DNA from: Archilochus colubris
Taxonomy: Eukaryota; Chordata; Aves; Apodiformes; Trochilidae
Reading direction: 5' to 3'
DNA length: 64,000 bases
NCBI GenBank assembly: GCA_023079485.1
Contig: CM041083.1
Coordinates: 155,824,552-155,888,551, forward strand
Part shown: piece by piece, positions 1 to 11,788 of the stretch
How the letters are laid out: each line of letters opens with the position of its first letter
How positions within the stretch are numbered: the stretch's first letter is position 1
Notes under the pieces: generated by a model
What the model was told of the DNA's origin: nothing
The model's input: only the letters and a program-made list of their open reading frames with translations
The model's database searches: none
Made by a program: the position numbers and the translations under genes

Positions 1-114
1 AATGCTATGGAAAAACTGTGGTCAGCATTATCTTTACCACCCATTACATGGGAGAGAACTCATTTGCAGAGATTCCCTCACTGCTTTTCCTGACTGGCCA
101 CAACAGTGAGCTTT

Positions 115-337
115 CACTCTCCTCTCCTCTCCTCTCCTCTCCTCTCCTCTCCTCTCCTCTCCTCTCCTCTCCTCTCCTCTCCTCTCCTCTCTCCTCTTTC
201 CTCTCCTCTCTCCTCTCCTCTTTCCTCTCCTCCCCTCTCCTCTCCCTCTCCTCTCCTCTCCTCCTCCTCTCCTCTCCTCTCCTCTCCTCTCCTCTCCTCT
301 CCTCTCCTCTCCTCTCCTCTCCTCTCCTCTTCTCCTC
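115..337. repeat. (CCTCT)n pentanucleotide microsatellite
   Basis: A pure pyrimidine run on the + strand made almost only of the unit CCTCT, with a less regular middle (about 190-265) containing CTTTC and CCCTC variants. The outer blocks are near perfect, which suggests recent slippage on both sides of an older interrupted core. Long open frames on both strands here (Ser/Leu/Pro-rich on +, Arg/Glu/Gly-rich on -) are artefacts of the repeat. Confidence 0.97.
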
Positions 338-1227
338 AATCCTTTCTCTGCCAAGAAATAAAAGGGGAAATTCATGGCTGTGGGATTCTTGCTTCATAGA
401 TAGTCTTTTTAATGGCCACAGAAAAAAAAAAAAAAAAAATCCTATAGAAATAAATTGAAAAGATTCTGACAACCTCTGTGCTTTATGGACATCATCCAGT
501 AGGGTAGTTAAACCTTTGGTTAAGTGCTTTATTGGATGAGGGCCCAGAAACCTGTGAGGATACTTTGGAATTTTTCCAAAATGGCTGACGGTTTTGCTCC
601 CTGGCCATAGTGATGTTGTTTGCTGAAAATGTCATAAGATATACCACGGAAGCACAAGAAGCTGAGGATGCTAAAATGCATCTTACAGTTTTTCCCTGAA
701 TGCGACAACAAAGGAAATTCCTTATGTTAAAAGAGGAAGAAAAATAGCCCCCACAATCTACAGAATTCAAACTAATCATCACGTTGATAATTTTCAGAAA
801 TGTTTTAAACTAAGAAATTGCTAGATGCCACAAAAATACAGTGACTTTGGGAAATATAAAGAGATACAGGACCATGCAGCTTTACAATTACATAAAATAA
901 TATCCAAAATAGAATTAAAAAATGGATATCATTATATAGTAGGCCTCAAACCACCCACAGGATCTAAAAAGTTACTGAATAAGAAATAGCTTAAATTCCC
1001 CAGTCCAGATTTATGTCATATCTTGAAGTCATAGATAAGTTTCATTCACTTCATTAGAAGGGTAAGTTTTCCAAGGACAGTTTCTTCTGTCCTAAGATGC
1101 ATTTTGCTGATCAATGATACTTTGGAATTGTCTTTTCTCACTGTTTTGAATATGAAATATACTTAAACAACCAGTTTTGATTAGACAGTCAAATTTTAGA
1201 CAGATAAAATTATGAGAGATTTATATT
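338..1227. other. Intergenic, AT-rich, no recognised feature
   Basis: Contains an A-run at about 421-439 and otherwise unique-looking AT-rich DNA. A 96-codon minus-strand frame at 492-782 has no recognisable motif and I treat it as chance. Confidence 0.6.
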
Positions 1228-1313
1228 AGAATCATAGAATCATAGAATCCTAGGGGTTGGAAGGGACCTCGAAAGATCATCTAGTCCAACCCCCCCTGCC
1301 AGAGCAGGGCCAC

Positions 1314-2820
1314 CTAGAGTACATCGCGCAGGAACGTGTCCAAGCGGGTTTTGAATGTCTCCAGTGAAGGAGACTCCACAACCTCCCTGGGCAGCCTGTT
1401 CCAGGGCTCTGTCACCCTTACAGTAAAAAATTTTTTTCGAATATTCAACTTGAACCTCCTATGCTCCAATTTACACCCATTACCCCTTGTCCTATCACTG
1501 GTAATCACTGAAAAAAGCCTAACTCCATCTCCCTGACACTCGCTCCTTACATATTTGAAAACATTGATGAGGTCACCCCTCAGTCTCCTTTTCTCCAAAC
1601 TAAAGAGACCCAGCTCCCTCAGCCTTTCCTCATAAGGGAGATGTTCCCCTCCCTTAATCATCTTCGTAGCTCTGCGCTGGACTCTTTCAAGCACTTCCCT
1701 GTCCTTCTTGAACTGAGGGGCCCAGAACTGGACACAATACTCCAGGTGCGGCCTCACCAATGCAGAATAGAGGGGGAGGAGAACCTCTCTTGACCTACTA
1801 ACCCCACCCTTCCTAATGCACCCCAGGATGCCATTGGCCTTCTTGGCCACAAGGGCACATTGCTGGCTCATGGTCATCCTCTTGTCTACCAGGACCCCCA
1901 GGTCTCTTTCACCTACACTGCTCTCCAGCAGGTCAGCCCCCAACCTATACTGGGACATCGTGTTCTTCCCCAAATGCAAAACTCTACACTTCCCCTTGTT
2001 GAACTTCATCATGTTTCTCTCTGCCCAACTCTCTAGCCTGTCTAAGTCTCTCTGAATGGCAGCACGGCCTTCCGGTGTGTCAGCCACTCCTCCCAGCTTA
2101 GTGTCATCAGCAAACTTGCTGAGGGTACATTCTATACCCTCATCCAAGTCGTTGATGAAGATATTGAACAACACCAGTCCCAGTACCGACCCCTGAGGGA
2201 CTCCACTAGTCACACACCTCCAACCAGATTCTGCCCCATTGACTACAACTCTGACTCCTTCCTTTCAACCAGTTCCTGATCCACCTCACTACCTGATCAC
2301 CAAACCCATACTTGATCAACTTATCTACAAGGATGCTGTGAGAGACGGTGTCAAATGCTTTACTGAAATCAAGATAAACCACATCTACTGCTCTTCCATC
2401 ATCTATCCACCTAGTAATTTCCTCATAGAAGGCTGTGAGGTTAGTCAAACATGATTTACCCTTGATAAAACCATGCTGACTGCTCTTGATGACCCCCATG
2501 TCCTTGATATGCCTGGAGATAGTGACAAGAACAAGTTGTTCCATCACCTTTCCAGGGATGGAGGTGAGGCTGACCGGTCTATAGTTACTCGGGTCCTCCT
2601 TCTTGCCCTTCTTGTAGACTGGAGTGACATTTGCTATCCTTCAGTCCTCAGGCACCTCTCCTGTTACCCATGACTTACTGAAGATGATGGAGAGTGGCCT
2701 AGCAATGACCTCCAACAGTTCCCTCAGCACCCTTGGATGCATTCCATCTGGACCCATCGACTTATGGATGTCCAGATTACTCAGCTGATCCCTAACCCAA
2801 TCCTCATCTACTATGTCAAG
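1314..2820 (-). pseudogene. CR1 ORF2 C-terminal part: reverse transcriptase
   Basis: Continues the endonuclease frame after a one-base frameshift near 2820. The reverse transcriptase motifs are present in order: SNYRPVSLTS, QHGFIKGKSC, motif A VYLDFSKAFDTVSH (about 2340-2380), motif [11 protein letters not shown] (about 2180-2210) and motif C FADD (about 2102-2113), followed by the long C-terminal region ending at the natural TAG (1314-1316). Two further lesions are seen: an in-frame TGA at 2641-2643 where the family has Trp, and a second frameshift near 2250-2254 between motifs A and B, which restores the endonuclease frame. The motif-B-to-end part is open for 299 codons. Catalytic residues are retained but the protein cannot be made as one chain. 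Confidence 0.93.
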
Positions 2821-4196
2821 TTTTCATCTATCTCGACTACTTCTGGGGCTAAATGAATCTGGGGCTCATGCGGAAACCCTGCAGGAGTAAAGACAGAGGC
2901 AAAGAAGGTGTTCAGCACCTCTGCCTTCTTTATATCCTCTGTCACCAGGGCTCCCATCTCATCCCTTAGTGGGCCAATATTGCCTCTAGTGTTAGTTTTG
3001 CTAGCTATGTATTTGAAAAAGCCCTTTCTATTATCCTTAACCTGACTTGCAAGGTTAAGTTCCAAGGAGGCCTTAGCTTTCCGAATTGCCTCCCTACATC
3101 CTCTGACGACAGTCCTGTATTCCTCCCCAGTGACCAGCCCCCCCTTCCATGATCTGTAGATTTTCCTTTTCCACTTAAGTTTTCCCAGCAGTTCCTTTTT
3201 TAACCATGCAGGCCTCCTAGCTCCCTTACTGGATTTCCTAACCATTGGGATGCTCTGATCCTGTGCTTGCAGATAGTGGTCTTTGAATATTGACCAGCTA
3301 TCTTGAGCCCCTTTATCTTCTAACACCCTGTCCCATGGGATTTCTCTTAACAGTTGATTGAGGAGGCCAAAGTTTGCCCTGCGGAAGTCCAGGGTTCTGG
3401 TCCTACTGGGCATTCTGGTCCTTCCACACAGGATCCTGAACTCAACCATCTCATGATCACTGCAGCCAAGGCTGGCATTGACCACCACTGCTTCAACAAG
3501 GCCCTCCTTGTTGGTTAGTACAAGATCCAGCAGCGCTCCTCTTCTAGTCGGCTTGTCCACCATTTGCATTAAGAAGTTATCGTCAATGCACTGGAGGAAC
3601 CTCTTAGACTGTGAAAGGCTGGCTGTGTGAGTCAACCAGCAGATATCAGGGTAGTTAAAATCACCCATGAGGACTAGGGATTGAAGTTGTGAGGCTACTT
3701 TCAGCTGCCTGTAGAAGGCCTCATCAGCTTTCTCGCCTTGATCAGGAGGTCTGTAGTAGACCCCCACAACTGTATCACCCACACTAGCCTGCCCCTTAAT
3801 TCTTACCCACAAACTTTCAACTTGCCCCTCATCAGCCCCTGCACAAAACTCAACACATTCTAGTTGCTCCCTCACATAAAGAGCAACTCCACCACCTCGC
3901 TTCCCTACCCTATCTTTCCGAAAAAGCACATAACCATCCATGGCCACATTCCAGTCATGTGACCTATCCCACCATGTCTCTGTTATCGCTACCAGATCAT
4001 AACCCTTAGCCCGTACACTGACCTCTAACTCTTCTTGCTTATTCCCCATGCTGCGTGCATTAGCATACAGACATTTCAGGAAACAAGCAGAGCACACTGG
4101 TGGGACTAAATCCTCCCTAGACCACCTGCCTTCGGACACTGGTTCATTCTTGTGTTTGTCCCTAACAGACCCAGTTTTCTCCCCTTCCCCCTTCAC
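2811..4196 (-). pseudogene. CR1 ORF2 N-terminal part: APE-type endonuclease
   Basis: A 461-residue open frame ending in a premature stop. The endonuclease nicks the target DNA to prime reverse transcription. Catalytic signatures are all visible: the N in YANARSM (residue 46), the E in ITETWWD (73), GDFN (178-181) and SDH (246-248), with VGVYYRPP between them. The domain is followed by the linker that joins it to the reverse transcriptase. The frame runs into a TAG at 2811-2813 because one base appears to be lost near 2820; the CR1 reading continues in the next frame. No RNA-level regulation can be inferred. It is a broken retrotransposon gene, although the endonuclease itself looks intact. 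Confidence 0.93.
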
Positions 4197-4230
4197 ATCT
4201 AGTTTAAAGCCCTCTCAATGAGCCCTGCTC

Positions 4231-5974
4231 ATATTAATCTTACTGTAAGTATCAGTTTGGATCACAAACATACCTTTCCTCCCTTCTTTACAAATGAAAT
4301 ACTGAAAATTGATTTAAAGCCTTACACCTAATATAATTATGATATGCACAGATTTGTATCTTTTGATTTGCATTATAACGTTATGAAAGGTCAGATGCAC
4401 CTTATTAGACAAAAAAGCATGAAAATTTCCAAATATGTACACTGATTATTGAACTCATATATAAGAACTTGTATTAAAAAAAAATTAAGGTTTTTACAAG
4501 TTCTTATATACAACTGCAATAATTACGGTTATAAAATTAACATTAAATCTGTAATTTCCATGTAGCATTAATATTATCAGTGTGAAAAAGTTTTTTGGAC
4601 AAAAAATCCAGTAACATTTTGTAAACCTGCCTAAATAAAGATGTCCATATATTAGATACTGTAATATCTCAAAGAAGGTGACTATACTTATTAGCCATGA
4701 GTGTCAATACCCTGTTTCCTCATTGTCATTGGGATTTGCTGTAGATATACAGGTGTGCAGTCACAAAGTTTTAGCTCTATGCTACTTCAGGCCACCCTAT
4801 AGTACAGATACAAACTTACATTTCAAAGCATAATATATAATGTTCCCATAGTCTCCTAATGCTCCTAATGCCCACAACCAAAAGCATTCCTTTAAGGGAA
4901 AACAAACCAAATCAAACTCAAATGGAAAAAAAACCCCAACCCTCTTTAAAAGCTTTAAAACAATGGTATAATAAATTCACTCTGTGTGAGAAGAATAAAC
5001 TCACTCTGTGTCTTATAGGCCTATAAAACATCACCTGTTCCTTAAATAGTTGTGTGTTTTGTTGTTTGTGTTTTTTTTACCAAAGCAAACATGAGAAATG
5101 GATCAGTCAGGTCAGAAAATGTCAAATACTGCGTTAGATCCTTACTGTAAGTATCCCATAGACTGTATAACATAATTAAATTAAATACATTTAAATTGTT
5201 GTGCATAATCTCCTATCATATGCCATTTCTCTTTGGTGTTATCTTTAGAGTCCTAATTCTGAGTTATAAGGTTTGGACTTTATGAAGCAAAGAGATTACA
5301 CTGAGTGACCAGTGCCTGGTGGTCCCTGCTGGGAGGAGTGGAGAGCCCATGGCAAGAGTTTCCCCCTGGGCCCAATTTGCAGGTATTTTGCTGCAGAGTG
5401 CCTTTACCAGGCTTTAGGAGGAACTGAACCTTCTGTTCCAGCATAGTGCAAAACTATTCTGAAAAAAAATTAACTGCATAGTGGTACATAGTCTTCAGAT
5501 CTGTTAGTAGATCTTCAGACCAGATTAGTGCTCATCCAGATTTGTATCTAAAGCAGAGAATTCTGTGGATAAAGAGAAATTTACGATTAAGAACTCTGTT
5601 AGATAAGGACATAAAGTGATAAAGTTCTGCTCATTAGTAGCCAAACAGCACCTGAATGACCTTGGAACAATTTTCTATGGTATTCTGAGAACGTTTGTAC
5701 AAAAATAGCTGGAAATTTTTTTTTGTATACTTACTATAAAAACTACTTCATGTTCAAATCCTGTAGCTGTGTGAATTCTAAATATGTAATGAAGTTATAT
5801 TGTTATTGTCATGGCAACCTGTTCACACACAGACTAGAGATTCATTTTGGTTTTACAGTTTTTCAATGACTTTTTGAAATATATAGTTATAAAATAGTCA
5901 TTAGATTGCTCAAGAAGAACGATTAATTTTTTTCTGAATACCCATTTAGTGCTTCTGATGTCTTAATGCTATGG
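4231..5974. other. Intergenic, AT-rich, with hairpin and short duplication
   Basis: No gene recognised. Holds a perfect 16 bp inverted repeat (4458-4510) and a diverged direct duplication of about 18 bp (AATAAATTCACTCTGTGT at 4970-4987, repeated with one change at 4994-5011). A somewhat GC-richer patch at 5318-5450 is not assigned to any repeat I know. Confidence 0.6.
4458..4510. repeat. Perfect 16 bp inverted repeat (hairpin)
   Basis: TATATAAGAACTTGTA at 4458-4473 is the exact reverse complement of 4495-4510, separated by a 21-base A/T-rich loop. It could be a tiny terminal-inverted-repeat transposon relic (outer bases are TA), a structured RNA, or chance followed by template-switch correction. 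Confidence 0.85.
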
Positions 5975-6345
5975 TGTCCTGGTTTGGGCCAGGATAGAAT
6001 TCATTTTCTGTCTTGTAATTTTACTTTCAGTTAAGTCTCTTGTAAGTAGCTATACTTTCTGAAATTAACAGCAAGTTTCTCAGTCAGTGTCTGCTTCTAG
6101 GACTGATAGCTCTTGATGTTTATAGTTACTGCTATAGAACACTATGCAGAACCAAGGCCACTGCTCGGTTCTGAGGAGCATCTTATGCTCCAGAAAGAGA
6201 AAGGGAGGAAAGAGGTCAAACCTTCAACCCTTCTTTAGGGAGGAGTGGACAAGACACGTGACCAAAATTCACCAAACAGAGGATTTCATCCCATTAGCAT
6301 CATACTCGAAGGATCACAAGGGTAAAGCCCGTTCTTTACCCTTCT
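5975..6345 (+). mobile_element. LTR fragment, family B, 5' part
   Basis: Begins TGTCCTGGTTTGGGCCAGGA, a typical retroviral LTR start (TG). The next 360 or so bases match, with many changes, the minus strand of 62980-63342 in this same window, including the shared stretch around GGACTGATA...GATGTTTATAGTTAC and the motif GTGACCAAAATT. The match ends near 6345, after which purine-rich sequence begins, so the 3' half of the LTR is missing. Old endogenous retroviral relic, non-coding; the 104-codon frame at 6144-6458 crosses the LTR and the purine tract and is not a gene. Confidence 0.8.
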
Positions 6346-6384
6346 CTCAGACCTTTCTTTCCCCAGAACTGTTTATGACAGGGG

Positions 6385-7097
6385 CAGGTGGGAGGAACAA
6401 GGGGAGGAAGAAAAGGGATAGGGGAAAGGGAAAGAGAAAATGGGAGAGGGACAAATAAAAAGGAAAATAAAAGAATGAAAAAAGAGGGAAGGAAGGAAGG
6501 AAAGAAGGAAGGAAGGAAGGAAGGAAGGAAGGAAGGAAGGAAGGAAGGAAGGAAGGAAGGAAGGAAGGAAGGAAGGAAGGAAGGAAGAGGAAGGAAGGAA
6601 GGAAGGAAGGAAGGAAGGAAGGAAGGAAGGAAGGAAGGAAGGAAGGAAGGAAGGAAGGAAGGAAGGAAGGAAGGAAGAAAGGAAGGAAGAAGGAAGGAAG
6701 GAAGGAAGGAAGGAAGGAAGGAAGGAAGGAAGGAAGGAAGGAAGGAAGGAAGGAAGGAAGGAAGGAAGGAAGGAAGGAAAGGAAGGAAGGAAGGAAGGAA
6801 GAAAGAAGGGAAGAAAGAAGGGAAGAAAGAAGGGAAGAAAGAAGGGAAGAAAGAAGGGAAGAAAGAAGGGAAGGAAGGAAGGAAGAAGGGAAGGAAGGAA
6901 GGAAGGAAGGAGGGAAGGAGGGAAGGAGGGAAGGAGGGAAGGAGGGAAGGAGGGAAGGAGGGAAGGAGGGAAGGAGGGAAGGAGGGAAGGAGGGAAGGAG
7001 GGAAGGAAGGAAGGAAGGAAGGAAGGAAGGAAGGAAGGAAGGAAGGAAGGAAGGAAGGAAGGAAGGAAGGAAGGAAGGAAGGAAGGAAGGAAGGAAG
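6385..7097. repeat. (GGAA)n purine tract with variant blocks
   Basis: An uninterrupted purine run on the + strand. Loosely GA-rich to about 6485, then mostly GGAA tetramers from about 6486 to 6800. An internal block at about 6800-6870 has a 12-base period (GAAGGGAAGAAA-like), then about 6905-7005 has an 8-base period (GGGAGGAA-like), then pure GGAA to 7097. The block structure shows higher-order units expanding inside the tetramer array. The 240-codon Lys/Glu/Gly/Arg frame over it is spurious. Confidence 0.97.
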
Positions 7098-10000
7098 AGT
7101 TAGTAATTAGTAAGTCTTCACAACTGTCCCAGAAAAAAAAATCTTAAAAAAGTCTCTGTTTCTCCTAAGTAAGATATTGGTATCAGATTTGATATCAGAT
7201 TTGATAGTGTAATAATAAATAATAAAATGCAGAATAAATCTGTATAATTTTGTAGTATAAACATTAAAATTAACAGTACTGAGCATGGTGAAGTGCTGGA
7301 GAAAACAAGAGTAGCTTGATTTAAAATATTTAGCTAACACTACTAGTAAACATTGTAAAGACAAATATACCTTTATAATACATTTTATGGAAACATCTAT
7401 TGTGTATAAGTAATAAACAAGAATTTCTGCACTCTATAAACAGTCAGGATGAATAACAATATTCATGGGCCACAATCTTTTTTTTTCTCATGATGGTGTA
7501 GTGCGGAGTTATTGTTTTGCATCTTTATAAAGCAAGATGTAAAAGAAAACCAAGGAGAAAAAGATCCATTTGTTTTTCTGTTTTTTTTTTCTAGTTCTTG
7601 CTCATGAAACAATTTCTTTTAGCTTCATTTCAGCCTTAAACAGCTCTCTTGTTTTTACTATTCCTATGTATGCTTTTCACTTACGCCTTAATGGTCTACT
7701 CAAATGAACTTAAGCTACTTTAATAACATTGAAACAACGGGATCAGTTCTTCTGAAATGTACTTGATGCTCCTAGCTCTTTTGTAAAGAAAGTTTTTATA
7801 TTAAATCAATGTGTCAGTCAATAAATGTATGCACAGATAATTTTATATGTGAGAAGAGTTCAGATTAAAAACTGAAATGCTGGCAAAAGGCAGAATTAAG
7901 ACAATCTATATAGTCAGATTTTATCAGAGCTGTATATTAGGAATCTTTATTCCATCCCGTTAAAACACTATTCTGGAAGCATAATTACCTTCATATTTTG
8001 GGGTTAGTGAGCTTTTTTGCAGGGAATACAACATGTCTTCAAGGCCCTGCCATCATAGTGCAAAGTGAGTTCAGGAAAATTATATTTCAGTTTCTTTATC
8101 TCTAAAGTGAACAAGTGCTGGGTCAACCAACATTGTAAACTGTTATGTGATCTGCTGCTAAAAGCATTATTAACGTTATTACTGAGTAGTTATTCCCAAG
8201 TAAACAGCTAATATCTTTTACAATACAACAATCAATTAACCAAACAACTAGAGAAAAAAAGTAAATCACTGAAATGAAAGAAACTGCTACCCTGCACATC
8301 ATAAATTTGATACTAACGTCTTCAGTTTTCTCATGCTTAGAAGAAATAGATAGCTGTATTTTATAAATATAGGGTATTTTTTAAGACTAGGCTGTTTGGG
8401 TTTTTTTAATTGCTAGATTTTATTAGGCCACAGCTGAGATGTTTGAATTAAGGAATTATTTTTTTAATTTGCTATCTAAATGAATCTTTTGTTACTTTTC
8501 TAAAGAGGGTGGAGAAAGACTGAAGACACATAGATACCTCCTGGTGGCTAAGAAATACTATGAATGTCTGTTTCATCATGTGATAAATAGTCCTATCTGT
8601 CTCTGTCATCTGCAGCAGATCCAGTAATTTACAGTAACATTTTGCTTTAAGAGAGTGTTTTATTTCACAACAATTTTTTCTTACCACTTTCATCTTATGA
8701 TCACACATGGAACATTAATACCAGGACAGATTAACAGAATGTCTGTATTTGCAATCTTGAAAAAAAAAAAACTTTGTATATAGACCTACATTTTTTTTTC
8801 TGTGTAAGGTTTTGCAATCATGTAGATAAAGCTGACAACATATATTAAAGTCCTGATTTCATATAATTTGTCTTTGCATATTTGATTTGTCTTCTGTGCT
8901 TATTGGAGATGAATATGTTCTTTTCTAAGATCAAAAAGGAAATTATTTTGCAATACTTACTTACCCTGGTTGCTTGGATTTCAAATTGTTGATGGTGTCC
9001 TGAGATTTAGTAAAGTGCTTTATTTCCAACAAATGTCATCATCATTATAGTTGCTTTTCATAGCTTAGATTGGAAATGCAATTAGTCTTACCCAAATTTA
9101 TTGTCCTCTCCTTTTTATTTTGTTTGGTTTTGGTATTTGCTTTCATTACAAAGAGTGAATTCATTGAAAACAGATGTGAGCCACCACAGAATAATATATT
9201 ACACTCTTCACAGTCATTTTACTGCTTATTTCCACATTTTAATTGTAAATATTGACTTGCTCATTTGTATATTGGTATACCAGTGAGAACACTGAGATTT
9301 TTAATGATATGGGAAACATTTATTAAACTAATACAGTCTAAGCCTCTATTAAATGGCATAATGACAGTTTTACAAGATTGGAGAAACTGAACAAAACCAC
9401 ATGATTGGAATCAGAATTTTAAACAGAATTTCAAGCTAACTGAACATTGTTATACATCTCTATTGGTTTGTGTACCTCAAAAAATACATCAATATATTAT
9501 GTTCTAGTTATAATTTTAGAAAAGCTTTTGTAAAAATGTTCTAGTAGAATTTAAAGAAAACTGCTTCAAAAACACTCTGCATATACACATATACCAAATC
9601 CATTTTAAAAATTATATATTTTATTCTCTTTATACGTATATGAACATTACATTTATATTGATAAAAATGTTTTAAATATGTGCTTATATATTAAAAAATA
9701 CTTAGATTAACAAATTCTTCACCTACAGAATCTGATTCATGTATTCTATCAATATCACAGGTTTGACATTAGCATGTTGAAATCTGAAGAATACGTATGG
9801 AAACAAATATATTAGTCTATGATTTCTGATGCAATGCAGAAAAATAAACACGTAAAAATAACTTAGAATGCTACTGTATTTCGTAACAAAATAAAATAAA
9901 AAAAAAACCCATGTGCAAAGCCATTTACAAAGCACTATGCAGACATTACATTAATAGGCAAATTTACAGTGCAGAGGAAAACTAAGGAAAATTATCAGAA

Positions 10001-11788
10001 TTAGGAATCAAATTGAGATTACATTTAATAAGATAAATTGTACCCTTATATAACTAAAAATGTATATTTATTATCAACAGTAAAAGCACACTTATTATTC
10101 CTCTCTGAAATTTTATTTTCTTGACAAAATGTCTTAATTGGAAACTTAATTTTCCTACAGAGCGTAGGCTAGAAACTATGGTCTCCTACACCTTTATAAA
10201 TTAATTTTTTATATATGAAAGCTTACAGTCCATTTGAAATTTGACATTAAATATAAATTTTAATTTAATTTTGAAAATATTAGGTTTTTTATGCTACATC
10301 TCCTGTTTCTTTTCTTTATGTCTGTGTTTTCTTATTCTGCCTTAAGAAGTTTAGGAAGATCTTACAGTACAGGACAGCTATCATACATAATGTCTCTTTT
10401 TTTTTTTTTTCTCTTTTTTTTTTTTTTTTTCCTTTTCTTCACTAATTGCTTGCTATAGACATGTTGTGCTCATTTTCCCCTGAGGCTGCATAAATTTAAG
10501 TGTTGAAGTATCATGTTTCCTCATGCTTTTTCCAGTATTATTGACATAATTGTCTTTGTCTAATTAGAAGCAGAAACTGGAGGTAATGTTTTCACTGGAA
10601 CTAATGCTATGTCCCATTTCCTTTTTCAGAAATCAGTTTCTTCATGTATACAGCAGAAAATATAATAAATACCTTCTGGAATTATGTTTTCAAAATAAAT
10701 ATTTCACTGTGACAATAAATATAACATGATTTTTTTTTTCTTGTGGTTGTTATTGGATTTTGGGGGCTTGTCTTTGCTGTGTTTTTTTTTTTCTTTCTAT
10801 TGTGTTGTTTTTCTTTTTCTTCTCTTTTCTTTTTTTCTTTTAATACGTAAATTGTATGAAGTGGGAAAATATTGTTATTAAAATTTCTAAACATCCTGCA
10901 TTCTAAGTCACATTTTTATTTATTAAAATGAATGACTGCATACATTTTTCTCCAGTGTAATATAGTAGAAAACAAACAAAGATATTTTCCTCCTGAAACA
11001 CTGACGTTTAATCAAAGTACTTCAGTCTTATAGCTGTGTAGATGATGGAACCAAACTGTAATGCACAAATGACTTCACTGTCACAAAAGTAATCAGCTCC
11101 TTAAGTCAGCTATGAAAAAATAGCATATTTCAAGACATATATTGATATGCTTGACTTTTTCTATATGTATTAAAAAGCATGCAGTGAATTTTAAAAGAGC
11201 TCAATGAAATGTGTCACAGTCATCAATACATAACACTTGTAGGATATAAGAAATTGAGGTTCCTCGAAAAGAAGATATTAAAAATGAAATTTGACACTAG
11301 CATGTTTCTTTTTCAAAGAAAATACATCAAGAACACTTGAAAAGTTATGATAATGATATTTCAAAATATAAAACTGCATAGTGGTATTTCATAACATCTA
11401 ATAAATGGAAAAATAATATCATCATTTACCTTATCAAAGTAATAATTATTTTGCACGTTGTTGAATACTCTTTTTTTGGCATTCTAAAATGTAGCCTTAG
11501 TATCCATTAATCTACTACTATTGGTAGTGCAGAAAGAGGTGAAAACATTGGTGAAATCTAATTATGATCTTTAAAATAGCTTTGAAAATATAGACTACTT
11601 CTAAGTAATAGCTCATGTTCTGTGACTTAAACATTTATGTTCAAATACATAAAGTGCTAAAGCTTGAGTAATCAATTGTCTAAAAATTTACTGAAGCTGT
11701 AGCACACTTTACATTTGAAGAAAGATTTGGAATTTGCAGTAAATCCAGGTATTTGCATTAATTCAAAATATATTGGTTTTCCATATTA
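7098..11788. other. Intergenic, very AT-rich, T-rich tracts
   Basis: No exon or transposon recognised. Contains T-rich runs at about 10398-10437 and 10731-10840 and scattered short A or T runs. Open frames here are under 90 codons, low-complexity and without motifs. Confidence 0.6.

Larger units (their letters stand above)
1228..4230 (-). mobile_element. CR1 LINE, 5'-truncated, near-intact ORF2
   Basis: A non-LTR retrotransposon about 3.0 kb long, transcribed from the minus strand. Its 3' end at 1228-1250 shows two copies of ATTCTATG (minus strand), the CR1 hallmark, preceded by a short 3' UTR after the ORF2 stop at 1314. The body encodes an APE-type endonuclease followed by a reverse transcriptase. 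The 5' limit near 4230 is where CR1-like sequence stops, so ORF1 and the 5' UTR are missing, the usual result of incomplete reverse transcription. No target-site duplication is evident, which is normal for CR1. Few coding lesions mark it as the youngest LINE in the window. The subfamily is not assigned. Confidence 0.95.

Noticed and set aside
18..472. Overlapping open frames of 97-146 codons on both strands
   Set aside because: They are produced by the CCTCT pentamer, which has no stop codon in any frame; composition is pure repeat.
6388..7110. 240-codon Lys/Glu/Gly/Arg-rich frame
   Set aside because: Generated by the GGAA array; no start context, domain or flanking exon.
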